Shown here: one piece after another, positions 14,632 to 22,433 of the stretch
Layout of the letters: the number at the start of each line of letters is the position of its first letter
Position numbering within the stretch: the first letter of the stretch is position 1
Source: CBDVAK01 sp965371945
GTDB taxonomy: Bacteria; Pseudomonadota; Gammaproteobacteria; Competibacterales; JAHEDQ01
Direction: 5' to 3'
Assembly: GCA_965371945.1 (NCBI GenBank)
Contig: CBDVAK010000008.1
Coordinates: 1-27,212, forward strand
DNA length: 27,212 bases
The notes under the pieces: generated by a model
Databases searched by the model: none
What the model was told of the DNA's origin: nothing
Seen by the model: the letters and a program-made list of their open reading frames with translations, nothing else
Made by a program: the position numbers and the translations under genes

Positions 14632-14908
14632 GCACAACCAAATCGCACCGCTGTGAGCAGGTGAGGCTGCTGTTGACCTGGAATGCTGCCTGGCTGTGGC
14701 CCCCCCTCCGACCGGGAAATCTACGCTTCGGTACCGTCAGTAACCCGTCATTGGGCCGGTGCGCTACCGCCAAAGAATCGTCACGGGATGGATATAGTGC
14801 TCGATGAGATCGTGTAACTCATGAAAAACTAACGTAAAAAAGTAATTCCGCCGGCATGGTATGCAAGTTGCTCTTCAGCTCCCACCAACTTCAAGGGCAG
14901 AGTGCAAC
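14632..14908 (+). other. fliK-fliL intergenic region
   Basis: This 277-base gap contains no convincing gene. The left two thirds are GC-rich, with a C7 run (14700-14706), and hold no clear terminator. The right end is A/T-rich (14821-14848) and leads into a sigma-54 promoter. The open frame from 14861 starts inside that promoter and is the 5' extension of fliL. Confidence 0.6.
14857..14872 (+). promoter_or_regulatory. Sigma-54 promoter of fliL operon
   Basis: TGGTATGCAAGTTGCT has GG (14858-14859) and GC (14870-14871) ten bases apart and TTGCT at -12; the -24 side (TGGTAT) is less perfect than at fleS. Transcription would begin near 14883, 26 bases before the fliL ATG. An A/T-rich block containing the decamer GAAAAACTAA (14823-14832), which also occurs before the fleS promoter, lies upstream. 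Confidence 0.72.
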
Positions 14909-15427
14909 ATGGCAACGAACGATCCGGAATCACCTGAGAAGCGCGGCAAGAAAGGACTGCTATTGGCAATCTTTGCTGTGCTCATATCAACCGCCGTTGC
15001 AGTTGCGGGCACACTGTATATGGCAGGTCAGTTTGACCCCGCACCTGACGTCATCGCGAACCAGGCTGGAGACCAGCCTGCCAGCTCGCCCCGGTCTCCT
15101 GTCGTGGAAGAAGCCAGGTATGCCGATCTCAGCCCGGCGTTCGTCATCAACTACAACTATGAGGGAGAGCTGCGCTACGTGCAGCTTTCGGTGTCCGTTA
15201 TGGCGCGCTCGGATGACACCCTGGAGGTGGTGGAAAATCACCTGCCGCGGATCAGGAACAGCCTCATCCTGCTGTTTAGCGATCAGGACTTCGAGACGCT
15301 CGGAACTCCTCAGGGCAAAGAGAGGCTGCAGCAGCTCGCGTTGGAGAGCATCCGCGAGACCGTTCGCGAAGAGGGTCGGGTACCGGATGTCGAGGCAGTC
15401 TATTTCACTAATTTCGTGATGCAGTAA
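14909..15427 (+). CDS. fliL: Flagellar basal body-associated protein FliL
   Basis: FliL is a single-pass inner-membrane protein that rings the stator and improves motor output. From ATG 14909 it has 172 residues: a short cytoplasmic N-terminus rich in Lys/Arg/Glu, a membrane helix (about 17-36, LLLAIFAVLISTAVAVAGTL), and a periplasmic stomatin-like domain (YADLSPAFVINYN, RYVQLSVSVMARSDDTLEVVENHLPRIRNSLILLFSDQDF-type pattern with the GKERLQQLALESIRE helix). The ATG downstream of the sigma-54 promoter is preferred to the ATG at 14861, which lies within it. fliM starts four bases after its stop. Confidence 0.94.
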   Translation: MATNDPESPEKRGKKGLLLAIFAVLISTAVAVAGTLYMAGQFDPAPDVIANQAGDQPASSPRSPVVEEARYADLSPAFVINYNYEGELRYVQLSVSVMARSDDTLEVVENHLPRIRNSLILLFSDQDFETLGTPQGKERLQQLALESIRETVREEGRVPDVEAVYFTNFVMQ

Positions 15428-15431
15428 GCGC

Positions 15432-16457
15432 ATGAACTCCTCAGGACTACTCAGCGCCGAAGAGTTCAGAGCGCTCAGCGAATCAATCTCTCCACAAACC
15501 GCCTTTCACACTACCTCCCTGCTGCAACCGGAAGAGGCCGAACCGTACGATTTCGGCAGCCCCGAGATGGTAATCCGTAGCCTGTTACCCACTCTGATGA
15601 GTGTCATCGAGCGAGTGGTCGAAAGTCTGCGTTCTGATCTGCTGCGTAGTTTGCGTCGTGAGCTCGAGATCGTGCCCGGCGAACCCGAGATCCAGCCAAT
15701 GCCACAATTCATGGCCACTCTTTCGGAGCCGTGCAGCGCCAGTCTGGTTCGTATCAGGGGGCTTTCGGGGACGGCCGTACTGACCATCGACCGCTCGCTG
15801 GTGTTCGCATTGGTAAACACTTTCTTCGGCGGTCGGAACATTGCCAGGTCGGCGCCCAGCACCAGGGACTTCACCGACACCGAGCGCCGCATGATCACCC
15901 GCCTTCGCGGACTCACCTTCGAGGCGCTCGAGGCGGGCTGGCGCGATATCGCTCCGGAAGCGGCTTGTGAGCTCGTTCGCGAAGAACACAATCCCCAGTT
16001 CCTGATTCAGCAAAATTCTGCAGAGGTTCTGGTCGTCTGTCCGCTCCACTTGAGCTATGACGAGCCCGCCGGCCTCATCAATCTCGCCTTTCCCTTTTCC
16101 ATGCTGGAGCCTTTGCGCGATCAACTCCTGGCCCAGATCCAAAATCAGAGTACCGGTGGCGATGATCACCTGGCCCGACGCTGGGGGTCGGCGATGGCGG
16201 CGGCCAACGTGTACCTGCGCTGTCCTCTGGCAATGACTGAGCTACGCCTCGGCGACTTGCTGCGGCTCAAAGCTGGCGATGTTCTGCCGCTGGAGCTTCC
16301 CGACCGTGCCAGCTTGCAGGTCGAGGGGGTGGCATTGTTTGAAGGTTGTTACGGCGTGTGGAAAGGCAGCCGCGCGGTGAAGATCGACAGCACCGCGTCC
16401 GCTCATGGGAAGGGACTGCTTGACCGCGAAGACAAGGGGCCAAACTGCAATGACTGA
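15432..16457 (+). CDS. fliM: Flagellar motor switch protein FliM, divergent
   Basis: FliM is the central C-ring protein, linking FliG to FliN and receiving CheY-P. The protein has 341 residues, with a middle domain (about 45-235) and a C-terminal SPOA domain (about 255-325, LRLGDLLRLKAGDVLPLELPDRASL-like pattern). The identity is secure from the LVFALVNTFFGG, FPFSMLEPLRD and AGDVLPLELPDR stretches and from its position. Two motifs deviate: the N-terminal CheY-binding sequence, usually LSQxEIDALL, reads LSAEEFRALS (7-16); and the FliG-binding GGxG loop reads GGRN (133-136). The reading frame is otherwise intact. The gene overlaps fliN by eight bases. Confidence 0.92.
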   Translation: MNSSGLLSAEEFRALSESISPQTAFHTTSLLQPEEAEPYDFGSPEMVIRSLLPTLMSVIERVVESLRSDLLRSLRRELEIVPGEPEIQPMPQFMATLSEPCSASLVRIRGLSGTAVLTIDRSLVFALVNTFFGGRNIARSAPSTRDFTDTERRMITRLRGLTFEALEAGWRDIAPEAACELVREEHNPQFLIQQNSAEVLVVCPLHLSYDEPAGLINLAFPFSMLEPLRDQLLAQIQNQSTGGDDHLARRWGSAMAAANVYLRCPLAMTELRLGDLLRLKAGDVLPLELPDRASLQVEGVALFEGCYGVWKGSRAVKIDSTASAHGKGLLDREDKGPNCND

Positions 16458-16890
16458 GAATGCGAACAGACAGCCCGAACAGGCTTCCTTGGGTGAAGAC
16501 ATGGCGCGCGCTGCGGAGGCGGTGCTGGAGTCCCCGGTTGCGGGGGATCAGGATCCTACCGCCGCGACTTTGTCGGAACCTGCCGAGCCACGCGATGATT
16601 CGCAGGGCGGCAGTGACCTGGGGCCGACCGGCGCCAATCTCAATGTTGTGCTCGACGTACCGGTACAACTCTCTCTGGAACTCGGCCGCACCCGGATCTC
16701 GATCCGGGATTTGCTGCAGCTTGGCGAGGGTTCCGTGGTAAAGCTTAACCGCCCTCCGGGCGAGCCACTGGATGTTTTCGTCAACGATTGCCTGGTGGCT
16801 CGCGCAGAAGTGGTAGTGGTCAACGACCGCTTTGGCATGCGCATTACCGACGTCGTGAGTCCAGAGGAACGACTCAAGAGGTTGCGGTGA
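16450..16890 (+). CDS. fliN: Flagellar motor switch protein FliN
   Basis: FliN forms the lower C-ring with FliM and docks FliH/FliI. It has 146 residues: an acidic, low-complexity N-terminal half (about 1-62) and a conserved SPOA domain (NVVLDVPVQLSLELGRTRISIRDLLQLGEGSVV as successive segments, then VFVNDCLVARAEVVVVNDRFGMRITDVVSPEERLKRL). The longer N-terminal half is common in gammaproteobacteria. The start is the ATG at 16450, which overlaps fliM by eight bases and has AAGGGG about ten bases upstream; the frame extends back to 16405 inside fliM. It overlaps fliO by GTGA. Confidence 0.95.
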   Translation: MTENANRQPEQASLGEDMARAAEAVLESPVAGDQDPTAATLSEPAEPRDDSQGGSDLGPTGANLNVVLDVPVQLSLELGRTRISIRDLLQLGEGSVVKLNRPPGEPLDVFVNDCLVARAEVVVVNDRFGMRITDVVSPEERLKRLR

Positions 16891-17324
16891 AGCGGTTGGT
16901 CACCAGCGCCCGGTCAGCGGCGCCCTGGGTATTTGCGTCCATGACCGCGCCTGCCCTGGGGGCGGAGTCACCAACAGGAATGGTGGGTGCCGCAGACGCG
17001 TTGCAAGTCATCGTAGGGCTGTTGCTGGTCCTGTTGTTCATCGCTGTTTTGGCCTGGATTTATCGTCGCTCTGGTGGCCTGCGTGCCGGTGGCAGCCCTT
17101 TGTTGCGGGTGATGGGTACCTTGCCATTGGGCACGCGCGAGCGCCTGGTGCTGGTAAGAGTGAACGGTGTGCGCTTGCTGCTGGGGGTGGCGCCGGGTCG
17201 GGTCTCCACGCTGTATGTGCTCGGGGAGTCGGAACAGGGAGACAGCTGCGCGGAAGATGACACCACGGTATCGGCAGGCTTCCGCCAACTGCTTGCCAGA
17301 GCGACCAACAGGGAGAAAGTTTGA
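16887..17324 (+). CDS. fliO: Flagellar export protein FliO
   Basis: FliO helps assemble the FliP ring of the export gate. From GTG 16887 it has 145 residues: a hydrophobic signal-like N-terminus (APWVFASMTAPALGAES), a membrane helix (about 47-67, LQVIVGLLLVLLFIAVLAWIY), then a cytoplasmic FliO domain (LLRVMGTLPLGTRERLVLVRVNGVRLLLGVAPGRVSTLYVL, given as successive pieces). The start overlaps the fliN stop as GTGA and has AGAGG five bases upstream. It ends inside the start of fliP. Confidence 0.92.
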   Translation: MKRLVTSARSAAPWVFASMTAPALGAESPTGMVGAADALQVIVGLLLVLLFIAVLAWIYRRSGGLRAGGSPLLRVMGTLPLGTRERLVLVRVNGVRLLLGVAPGRVSTLYVLGESEQGDSCAEDDTTVSAGFRQLLARATNREKV

Positions 17325-18070
17325 TGGCTGTACTGCATGGCGTCGTGCTCGTCATCGCCTTGTTGCTTCCGGGCACCGAACTCATGGCTCAACCGGTGAT
17401 TCCGGTGGTGACGTTGGAACAGGGGCCGGAAGGACAAGAGACGTACGCGGTGAGCCTGCAAATCCTGGCGGCAATGACAGCGCTTATGGTGCTGCCGGCG
17501 GCGCTGCTGATGATGACATCGTTTACCCGGATTGTGATCGTACTCGCCATCCTGCGACAGGCGCTGGGAACGCAGCAGACGCCCGCCAACCCGATTTTGA
17601 TCGGCCTGGCGTTGTTTCTTACCTTGTTCATCATGGGACCCGTCTTTGAGCAGGTCTACGACAATTCAGTGCAACCGTACCTGGAGGAAGAACTGAGCCT
17701 GGGCACGAGCCTGGAACGAGCTCAGGTTCCGCTGCGGAGCTTCATGATGGAGCAGACTCGTGAAGCTGACCTGGCGATGTTTGCGGACATTAGCGGCCAA
17801 CCGGAGTTCCAGACCGCCGATGATGTTCCCTTCACGGTACTGGTCCCGGCGTTTGTGACCAGCGAGCTCAAGACAGCGTTTCAGTTCGGCTTTCTGCTGT
17901 TCATACCATTCCTGATTATCGATCTGGTGGTAGCGAGCGTGCTGATGGCCATGGGTATGGTGATGTTGTCACCAATGATCGTGTCCTTCCCTTTCAAGCT
18001 CATGCTGTTCGTGCTGGTGGATGGCTGGACGCTGGTCATTGGCAGCCTGGCCTCCAGCTACAACGTTTGA
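17324..18070 (+). CDS. fliP: Flagellar export gate protein FliP
   Basis: FliP forms the pentameric core of the export gate. The protein has 248 residues with a cleavable signal peptide (HGVVLVIALLLPGTELMAQ), as in other FliP proteins, and four membrane helices. The conserved stretches TSFTRIVIVLAILRQALG, TPANPILIGLALFLTLFIM and LLFIPFLIIDLVVASVLMAMGMVML are present. The ATG at 17324 shares one base with the fliO stop and has GGGAG eight bases upstream; a TTG at 17321 is in frame. fliQ follows after 17 bases. Confidence 0.96.
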   Translation: MAVLHGVVLVIALLLPGTELMAQPVIPVVTLEQGPEGQETYAVSLQILAAMTALMVLPAALLMMTSFTRIVIVLAILRQALGTQQTPANPILIGLALFLTLFIMGPVFEQVYDNSVQPYLEEELSLGTSLERAQVPLRSFMMEQTREADLAMFADISGQPEFQTADDVPFTVLVPAFVTSELKTAFQFGFLLFIPFLIIDLVVASVLMAMGMVMLSPMIVSFPFKLMLFVLVDGWTLVIGSLASSYNV

Positions 18071-18087
18071 TCAGGGAGTAACACGAG

Positions 18088-18357
18088 ATGAGCCCGGATA
18101 CGGTCATGACCATTGCCCGTGAGGCGATCACTACCACCGTGCTGCTCGCTGCACCGCTGTTGCTTTCCGCCCTGGCGGTCGGGCTGATCGTCGGCGTGTT
18201 TCAGGCAGCTACGCAGATCAACGAGCAAACCCTGAGTTTCGTCCCCAAGCTGTTGGTGCTGGCCATGGCCGTGGTGGTCGCGGGGCCGTGGTTGCTCAGC
18301 GTGCTGTTGAATTTTACACGGCAGCTGTTCTCGTCGATTCCAAGGCTGATTGGATGA
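18088..18357 (+). CDS. fliQ: Flagellar export gate protein FliQ
   Basis: FliQ is a two-helix inner-membrane subunit packed around FliP. At 89 residues it has the expected size. The pattern MTIAREAITTTVLLAAPLLLSALAVGLIVGVFQAATQINEQTLSFVPKL (in successive segments), with FQAATQINEQTLSFVPK, is diagnostic. GGGAG precedes the ATG at 18088. It is followed three bases later by fliR. Confidence 0.96.
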   Translation: MSPDTVMTIAREAITTTVLLAAPLLLSALAVGLIVGVFQAATQINEQTLSFVPKLLVLAMAVVVAGPWLLSVLLNFTRQLFSSIPRLIG

Positions 18358-18360
18358 GCC

Positions 18361-19143
18361 ATGATTGTTGCGCTCGACACCCTGCCGGCCCAGGTGCTGG
18401 CATTTCTGTGGCCGATGTTGCGGGTCGCGGCGATGATGATGGTAGCGCCGGTGCTGGGGTCACGGGCGATACCGGCACGGGTCAAAGTGGGCGTGGCGGT
18501 GCTGGTGACGACGGTGCTCTATCCAACCCTGGCGGAGAACTTGCCGAATCAACCCACCGCGGCGCTCGGCTTTCTGATCACAGCGCAGGAGATCGTCCTC
18601 GGACTTGCCACAGGCTTCCTGGCACGTCTCGCGTTGGTCGCGTTCGAAGTGGCGGGCACCGTGATCGCCACGCAAATGGGTCTCGGTTTTGCGGCTTTGA
18701 CTGATCCCCAGAACGGTGGCCAGATTCCGGTCCTGAGTCAGTATTTCGCGGTCATCGTTACCCTGCTTTTTCTGGCCCTGGACGGTCATCTGCAGCTCAT
18801 CAGGGTTCTCGTAGTCAGTTTCCAGGTGGTACCCGTAGGTGAATTGCGTTTCAACGGGGATGGCATTTGGCAGCTTCTCGAGTGGGGGCGGCATATTTTC
18901 TCGGGCGCGGTGCTGGTGGCGTTGCCAGCTATCGCGTCACTGACCGTCGTAAACCTCGCGTTCGGGGTAATGACCCGGGTCGCTCCGCAGATGAATCTGT
19001 TTGCAGTGGGATTTCCCATTACGTTGCTGTTGGGGCTTGTGGTCGTGCTGTTCGGGCTGCCCAATCTGCTACCTCACCTCGAGAGCCTGCTCGCAAGTGC
19101 TCTTGAAGCGATGGGCTTGATGCTGACTGCCTGGGGGGGGTGA
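18361..19143 (+). CDS. fliR: Flagellar export gate protein FliR
   Basis: FliR is a polytopic inner-membrane subunit that closes the FliP/FliQ gate. It has 260 residues with about six membrane segments. The motif ARLALVAFEVAGTVIATQMGLGFAALTDPQ (in two parts) and FPITLLLGLVVVLFGLPNL are characteristic. The last codons are TGG GGG GGG TGA, a run of eight G (19133-19140), just before flhB. The flhB start shares one base with the fliR stop. One extra G in the tract would join the two reading frames. Confidence 0.95.
   Translation: MIVALDTLPAQVLAFLWPMLRVAAMMMVAPVLGSRAIPARVKVGVAVLVTTVLYPTLAENLPNQPTAALGFLITAQEIVLGLATGFLARLALVAFEVAGTVIATQMGLGFAALTDPQNGGQIPVLSQYFAVIVTLLFLALDGHLQLIRVLVVSFQVVPVGELRFNGDGIWQLLEWGRHIFSGAVLVALPAIASLTVVNLAFGVMTRVAPQMNLFAVGFPITLLLGLVVVLFGLPNLLPHLESLLASALEAMGLMLTAWGG
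19133..19140 (+). repeat. G8 homopolymer at the fliR/flhB junction
   Basis: Eight consecutive G end the fliR coding sequence (TGG GGG GGG TGA). The flhB ATG follows at 19143, in the frame +2 relative to fliR (19143 minus 18361 is 782, remainder 2). Addition of one G, or loss of two, removes the fliR stop and places flhB in frame. Confidence 0.8.
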
Positions 19144-20270
19144 TGTCCGAGAATTCGGGCCAGGAGCGGACGGAACAGGCGACTCCCAAGCGCCTGCAAA
19201 AGGCCCGTGAGGAGGGTCAGCTTCCTCGTTCCCGTGATCTCGCATCGGCGGCCGTGCTGCTCGGTGGTGCTGTTGCCTTGATGGTGTTGGCGCCCGCTTT
19301 GGTGGAGCACCTGGCGACACTGATGCGCACTTATCTGAGCGCTGGCAACATGCGCTCGCTGGACTCCATCGAGCTGCCGGCAATGTTGGTTGGATCCCTG
19401 GTATCGACACTCTGGCAACTGGCCCCGTTTCTGGGTGTCGCATTGCTATTGGGGGTGGTCGGACCGCTGATCACAGGTGGTTGGAATTTCGCGGTGAAGA
19501 GTATGGCGCCCAAGTGGGAGCGGCTGGACCCTATCAAGGGCTTCACCCGCATCCTCTCGGTCAATGCTTTCTTCGAGCTGTTGAAGACCCTGCTCAAGTT
19601 CTTCGTGGTTGGTGGAGTCGTGATGGGCATCCTGTGGAGTCAGGACGCCACCTTCATGATGCTTGGCCGCAACGGTGTGTCTCAAGGTTTGCATGATGCC
19701 GCAGACCTGGTGGGCCGGTTGCTGGTGACCGTGTGTTTGCCGTTGTTGCTGCTGGCAGCCGTGGATGTGCCATTACAGCTTTGGCAACACGCGCGCCGAT
19801 TGCGCATGACGCGCCAAGAGACCAAGGATGAGCACAAGGAAACCGAAGGCCGCCCGGAAGTCAAGGCACGCGTACGCCAGATCCAGCAACAGATGGCTCA
19901 GCAGAGAATGATGCACAAAGTGCCGGCCGCCGACGTGGTGGTTACCAACCCGACGCACTTTGCGGTTGCCATGCGCTATGACCGCACTGGCACCGGCGCT
20001 CCGGTGGTGATTGCCAAGGGCGCCGATCTGGTCGCGTTGCGTATTCGTGCGCTGGCGATCCGAAACAGTGTCCCTGTGGTCGAGGCTCCGCCGCTGGCCC
20101 GTGCGCTCTATCACCGGGCGGCACTGGATCAAAGCATTCCACAGAGTCTGTATGTGATCGTCGCCCAGGTGTTGGCATTTGTCTATCAGCTGGATGAGGC
20201 CAGTCGCCGCAAGGCTGAACCATTCAGGCTCGATGACTTGCCTGATCCCGAGGAGCCCGAGGAATCTTGA
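19143..20270 (+). CDS. flhB: Flagellar export switch protein FlhB
   Basis: FlhB is the export-gate component that switches substrate from rod/hook to filament after autocleavage. It has 375 residues: four membrane helices (about 35-210), a linker helix and a cytoplasmic domain with the autocleavage motif NPTH at 269-272, followed by FAVAMRYDRTGTGAPVVIAKGADLVALRIRALA in successive segments. The NPTH position equals that in Salmonella. ATG 19143 shares a base with the fliR stop; a GTG at 19140 is in frame but adds one residue. A G8 run lies where a ribosome-binding site would be. Confidence 0.95.
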   Translation: MSENSGQERTEQATPKRLQKAREEGQLPRSRDLASAAVLLGGAVALMVLAPALVEHLATLMRTYLSAGNMRSLDSIELPAMLVGSLVSTLWQLAPFLGVALLLGVVGPLITGGWNFAVKSMAPKWERLDPIKGFTRILSVNAFFELLKTLLKFFVVGGVVMGILWSQDATFMMLGRNGVSQGLHDAADLVGRLLVTVCLPLLLLAAVDVPLQLWQHARRLRMTRQETKDEHKETEGRPEVKARVRQIQQQMAQQRMMHKVPAADVVVTNPTHFAVAMRYDRTGTGAPVVIAKGADLVALRIRALAIRNSVPVVEAPPLARALYHRAALDQSIPQSLYVIVAQVLAFVYQLDEASRRKAEPFRLDDLPDPEEPEES

Positions 20271-20272
20271 CC

Positions 20273-22360
20273 ATGCGCTACGAGCGTCTTATGCAGACAC
20301 TGCGCGAGATCCCCCTGAGTGGTCTTGGGGCGCCGATCGTCATGATGATCATCCTGTTGATGGTGGTCATCCCGTTGCCTGCATTTCTTCTGGATGTGTT
20401 CTTTACCTTCAACATCGCCTTATCCCTGGTGGTGTTGCTGGCCAGTGTGTATGTACGCAAACCACTGGATTTCGCAGTCTTTCCGACGGTTTTGCTGGTG
20501 ACGACCCTGCTTCGACTGGCGCTAAACGTCGCTTCAACGCGGGTGGTACTGCTGGAGGGACACAATGGTGGCAGTGCCGCAGGGCAAGTGATCGAAGCTT
20601 TCGGCCAGTTTGTGGCTGGCGGTAACTTCGCGGTGGGTCTGGTGGTGTTCGCGATTCTCGTCATCATCAATTTCGTGGTGGTCACCAAGGGCGCGGGGCG
20701 AGTGTCGGAGGTCAGCGCCAGGTTCACACTGGACGCTTTGCCTGGCAAGCAGATGGCCATCGACGCGGACCTCAACGCGGGCGCTATCGGTCAGGATGAG
20801 GCCGGAGCACGACGGGCCGAAGTGTCGCAGGAGGCCGATTTTTACGGAGCCATGGATGGTGCCAGCAAGTTTGTACGCGGGGATGCGATCGCCGGCATCC
20901 TGATTCTGGTCATCAATATCATCGGCGGACTGGCCATTGGCATGATGCAACACGGGCTGCCGTTCAACCTGGCAATGGAAAATTATGCGCTGCTGACGAT
21001 TGGAGACGGTCTGGTGGCGCAGATCCCGTCTTTGCTGCTGTCCACAGCCGCGGCCATGATCGTCACCCGGGCCTCGCGGTCGGTGGACTTTGGTGAACAG
21101 ATAGTCGAGCAGCTGCTGGGAAGCAAACGTGCGCTCTGGGTGACTGCGGCAATTCTCGGAATCATGGGTCTGGTCCCAGGAATGCCCGGTGTCCCGTTCC
21201 TGACCCTGGCCGGCGTACTTGCTTTCGTCGCTTACCGAATGTTCAGGCACGACGCTGCGTCCATGGTAGCCGACGAGGCTCCGCAGGACGCATCCGAAAC
21301 AGCGGATGATGACTCGTCCAGGGAGATCGATTGGACCGATGTGCCCGAGGTTGATCTGATTGGGCTCGAAGTAGGGTACCGGCTGGTCCCCCTTGTCGAT
21401 TCCCGCCAGGACGGGCAGCTATTGGGACGTATCAAAGGTGTACGCAAGAAACTCTCTCGAGAACTCGGGTTCCTGATTCCGCCCATACATATATGCGACA
21501 ACCTGGATCTGTCGCCGGCCAGCTATCGGATCAGTCTGCGAGGTGTCACCGTCGCCGAGGGCGAATTGCAACCCGGGCATGATCTCGCCATCAATCCTGG
21601 AAACGTCGAGGCCGAGTTGGAAGGGGTGCCGGGACGAGATCCTACCTTCGGCCTGGAGGCGGTGTGGATAGAGCCACAGAATCGGGAGCGCGCCCAGATG
21701 CTGGGATTCACAGTGGTGGACGGCGGCACCGTGATAGCCACCCATTTGAATCAGATACTCACCAGTCGCCCTCATGAGTTGCTGGAATACGATCAAGTCC
21801 AGACTTTGCTCGATCGGCTGGCCAGATTGTCACCCAAACTGGTTGAAGACCAGGTGCCAAAGGTGATCAGCCTGCGCCTGCTGCACAAGGTGCTCAAGAA
21901 CCTGCTCAGGGAACATGTTCCGGTAACGGATATGCAGACGATCGTCGAAGCTTTGGCGGACCATGGAGCCGAGAGTCAAGATCCCGACACCCTGACAGCG
22001 GCGGTTCGAGTTGCGCTCAAGGGAATGATTGTAAATAAAATCAAAGGTATGGGATCTGACCTGGAAGTTTGTGTCTTGGATCCGTCGCTGGAACGCCTGT
22101 TGCATTCAGCGGTACAGGCGGCGGGAAACGGTGCCGCCCCAGTGGAGCCGAACCTTGCTGACAAACTTTACAGCAGTCTTGAAGAGATGACGAAACGCCA
22201 GGAAATCGCAGCCAAGCCTGCGGTGCTGCTGGTAGCCGACGCGGTGCGTCCGCTGCTGGCGAAGTTCACCCGAGGTGGCCTTGCCGGTCTGCACGTTCTG
22301 TCATTCGCCGAGATACCGGACGGACGGCAGGTCCGTGTAGTGGGCACGTTGGCACCGTGA
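20273..22360 (+). CDS. flhA: Flagellar export gate protein FlhA
   Basis: FlhA forms the nonameric export platform. It has 695 residues: eight membrane helices within the first about 330, the conserved FHIPEP-family stretch (LLRLALNVASTRVVLLEG and VITKGAGRVSEVSARFTLDALPGKQMAIDADLNAG, here read VVTKGAGRVSEVSARFTLDA), and a cytoplasmic domain with subdomains for chaperone binding (NLDLSPASYRISLRGV; LLHKVLKNLLREHVPVTDMQTIVEAL). The ATG at 20273 is preferred to a TTG two codons upstream that overlaps the flhB stop; GAGGA precedes it. There is a 73-base gap before flhF. Confidence 0.96.
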   Translation: MRYERLMQTLREIPLSGLGAPIVMMIILLMVVIPLPAFLLDVFFTFNIALSLVVLLASVYVRKPLDFAVFPTVLLVTTLLRLALNVASTRVVLLEGHNGGSAAGQVIEAFGQFVAGGNFAVGLVVFAILVIINFVVVTKGAGRVSEVSARFTLDALPGKQMAIDADLNAGAIGQDEAGARRAEVSQEADFYGAMDGASKFVRGDAIAGILILVINIIGGLAIGMMQHGLPFNLAMENYALLTIGDGLVAQIPSLLLSTAAAMIVTRASRSVDFGEQIVEQLLGSKRALWVTAAILGIMGLVPGMPGVPFLTLAGVLAFVAYRMFRHDAASMVADEAPQDASETADDDSSREIDWTDVPEVDLIGLEVGYRLVPLVDSRQDGQLLGRIKGVRKKLSRELGFLIPPIHICDNLDLSPASYRISLRGVTVAEGELQPGHDLAINPGNVEAELEGVPGRDPTFGLEAVWIEPQNRERAQMLGFTVVDGGTVIATHLNQILTSRPHELLEYDQVQTLLDRLARLSPKLVEDQVPKVISLRLLHKVLKNLLREHVPVTDMQTIVEALADHGAESQDPDTLTAAVRVALKGMIVNKIKGMGSDLEVCVLDPSLERLLHSAVQAAGNGAAPVEPNLADKLYSSLEEMTKRQEIAAKPAVLLVADAVRPLLAKFTRGGLAGLHVLSFAEIPDGRQVRVVGTLAP

Positions 22361-22433
22361 GGAAGGCACCACAATACGAGCACGATCGGAGACAGTCGTG
22401 CCAGGGAAGAAGACAGTACAGGACGGATCAGAC

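Noticed and set aside
18396..18411. TGGCATTTCTGTGGCC in fliR with GG-N10-GC spacing
   Set aside because: The -12 half reads TGTGGC instead of TTGC and it falls in the fliR membrane-helix codons near its start; it is a weak match.
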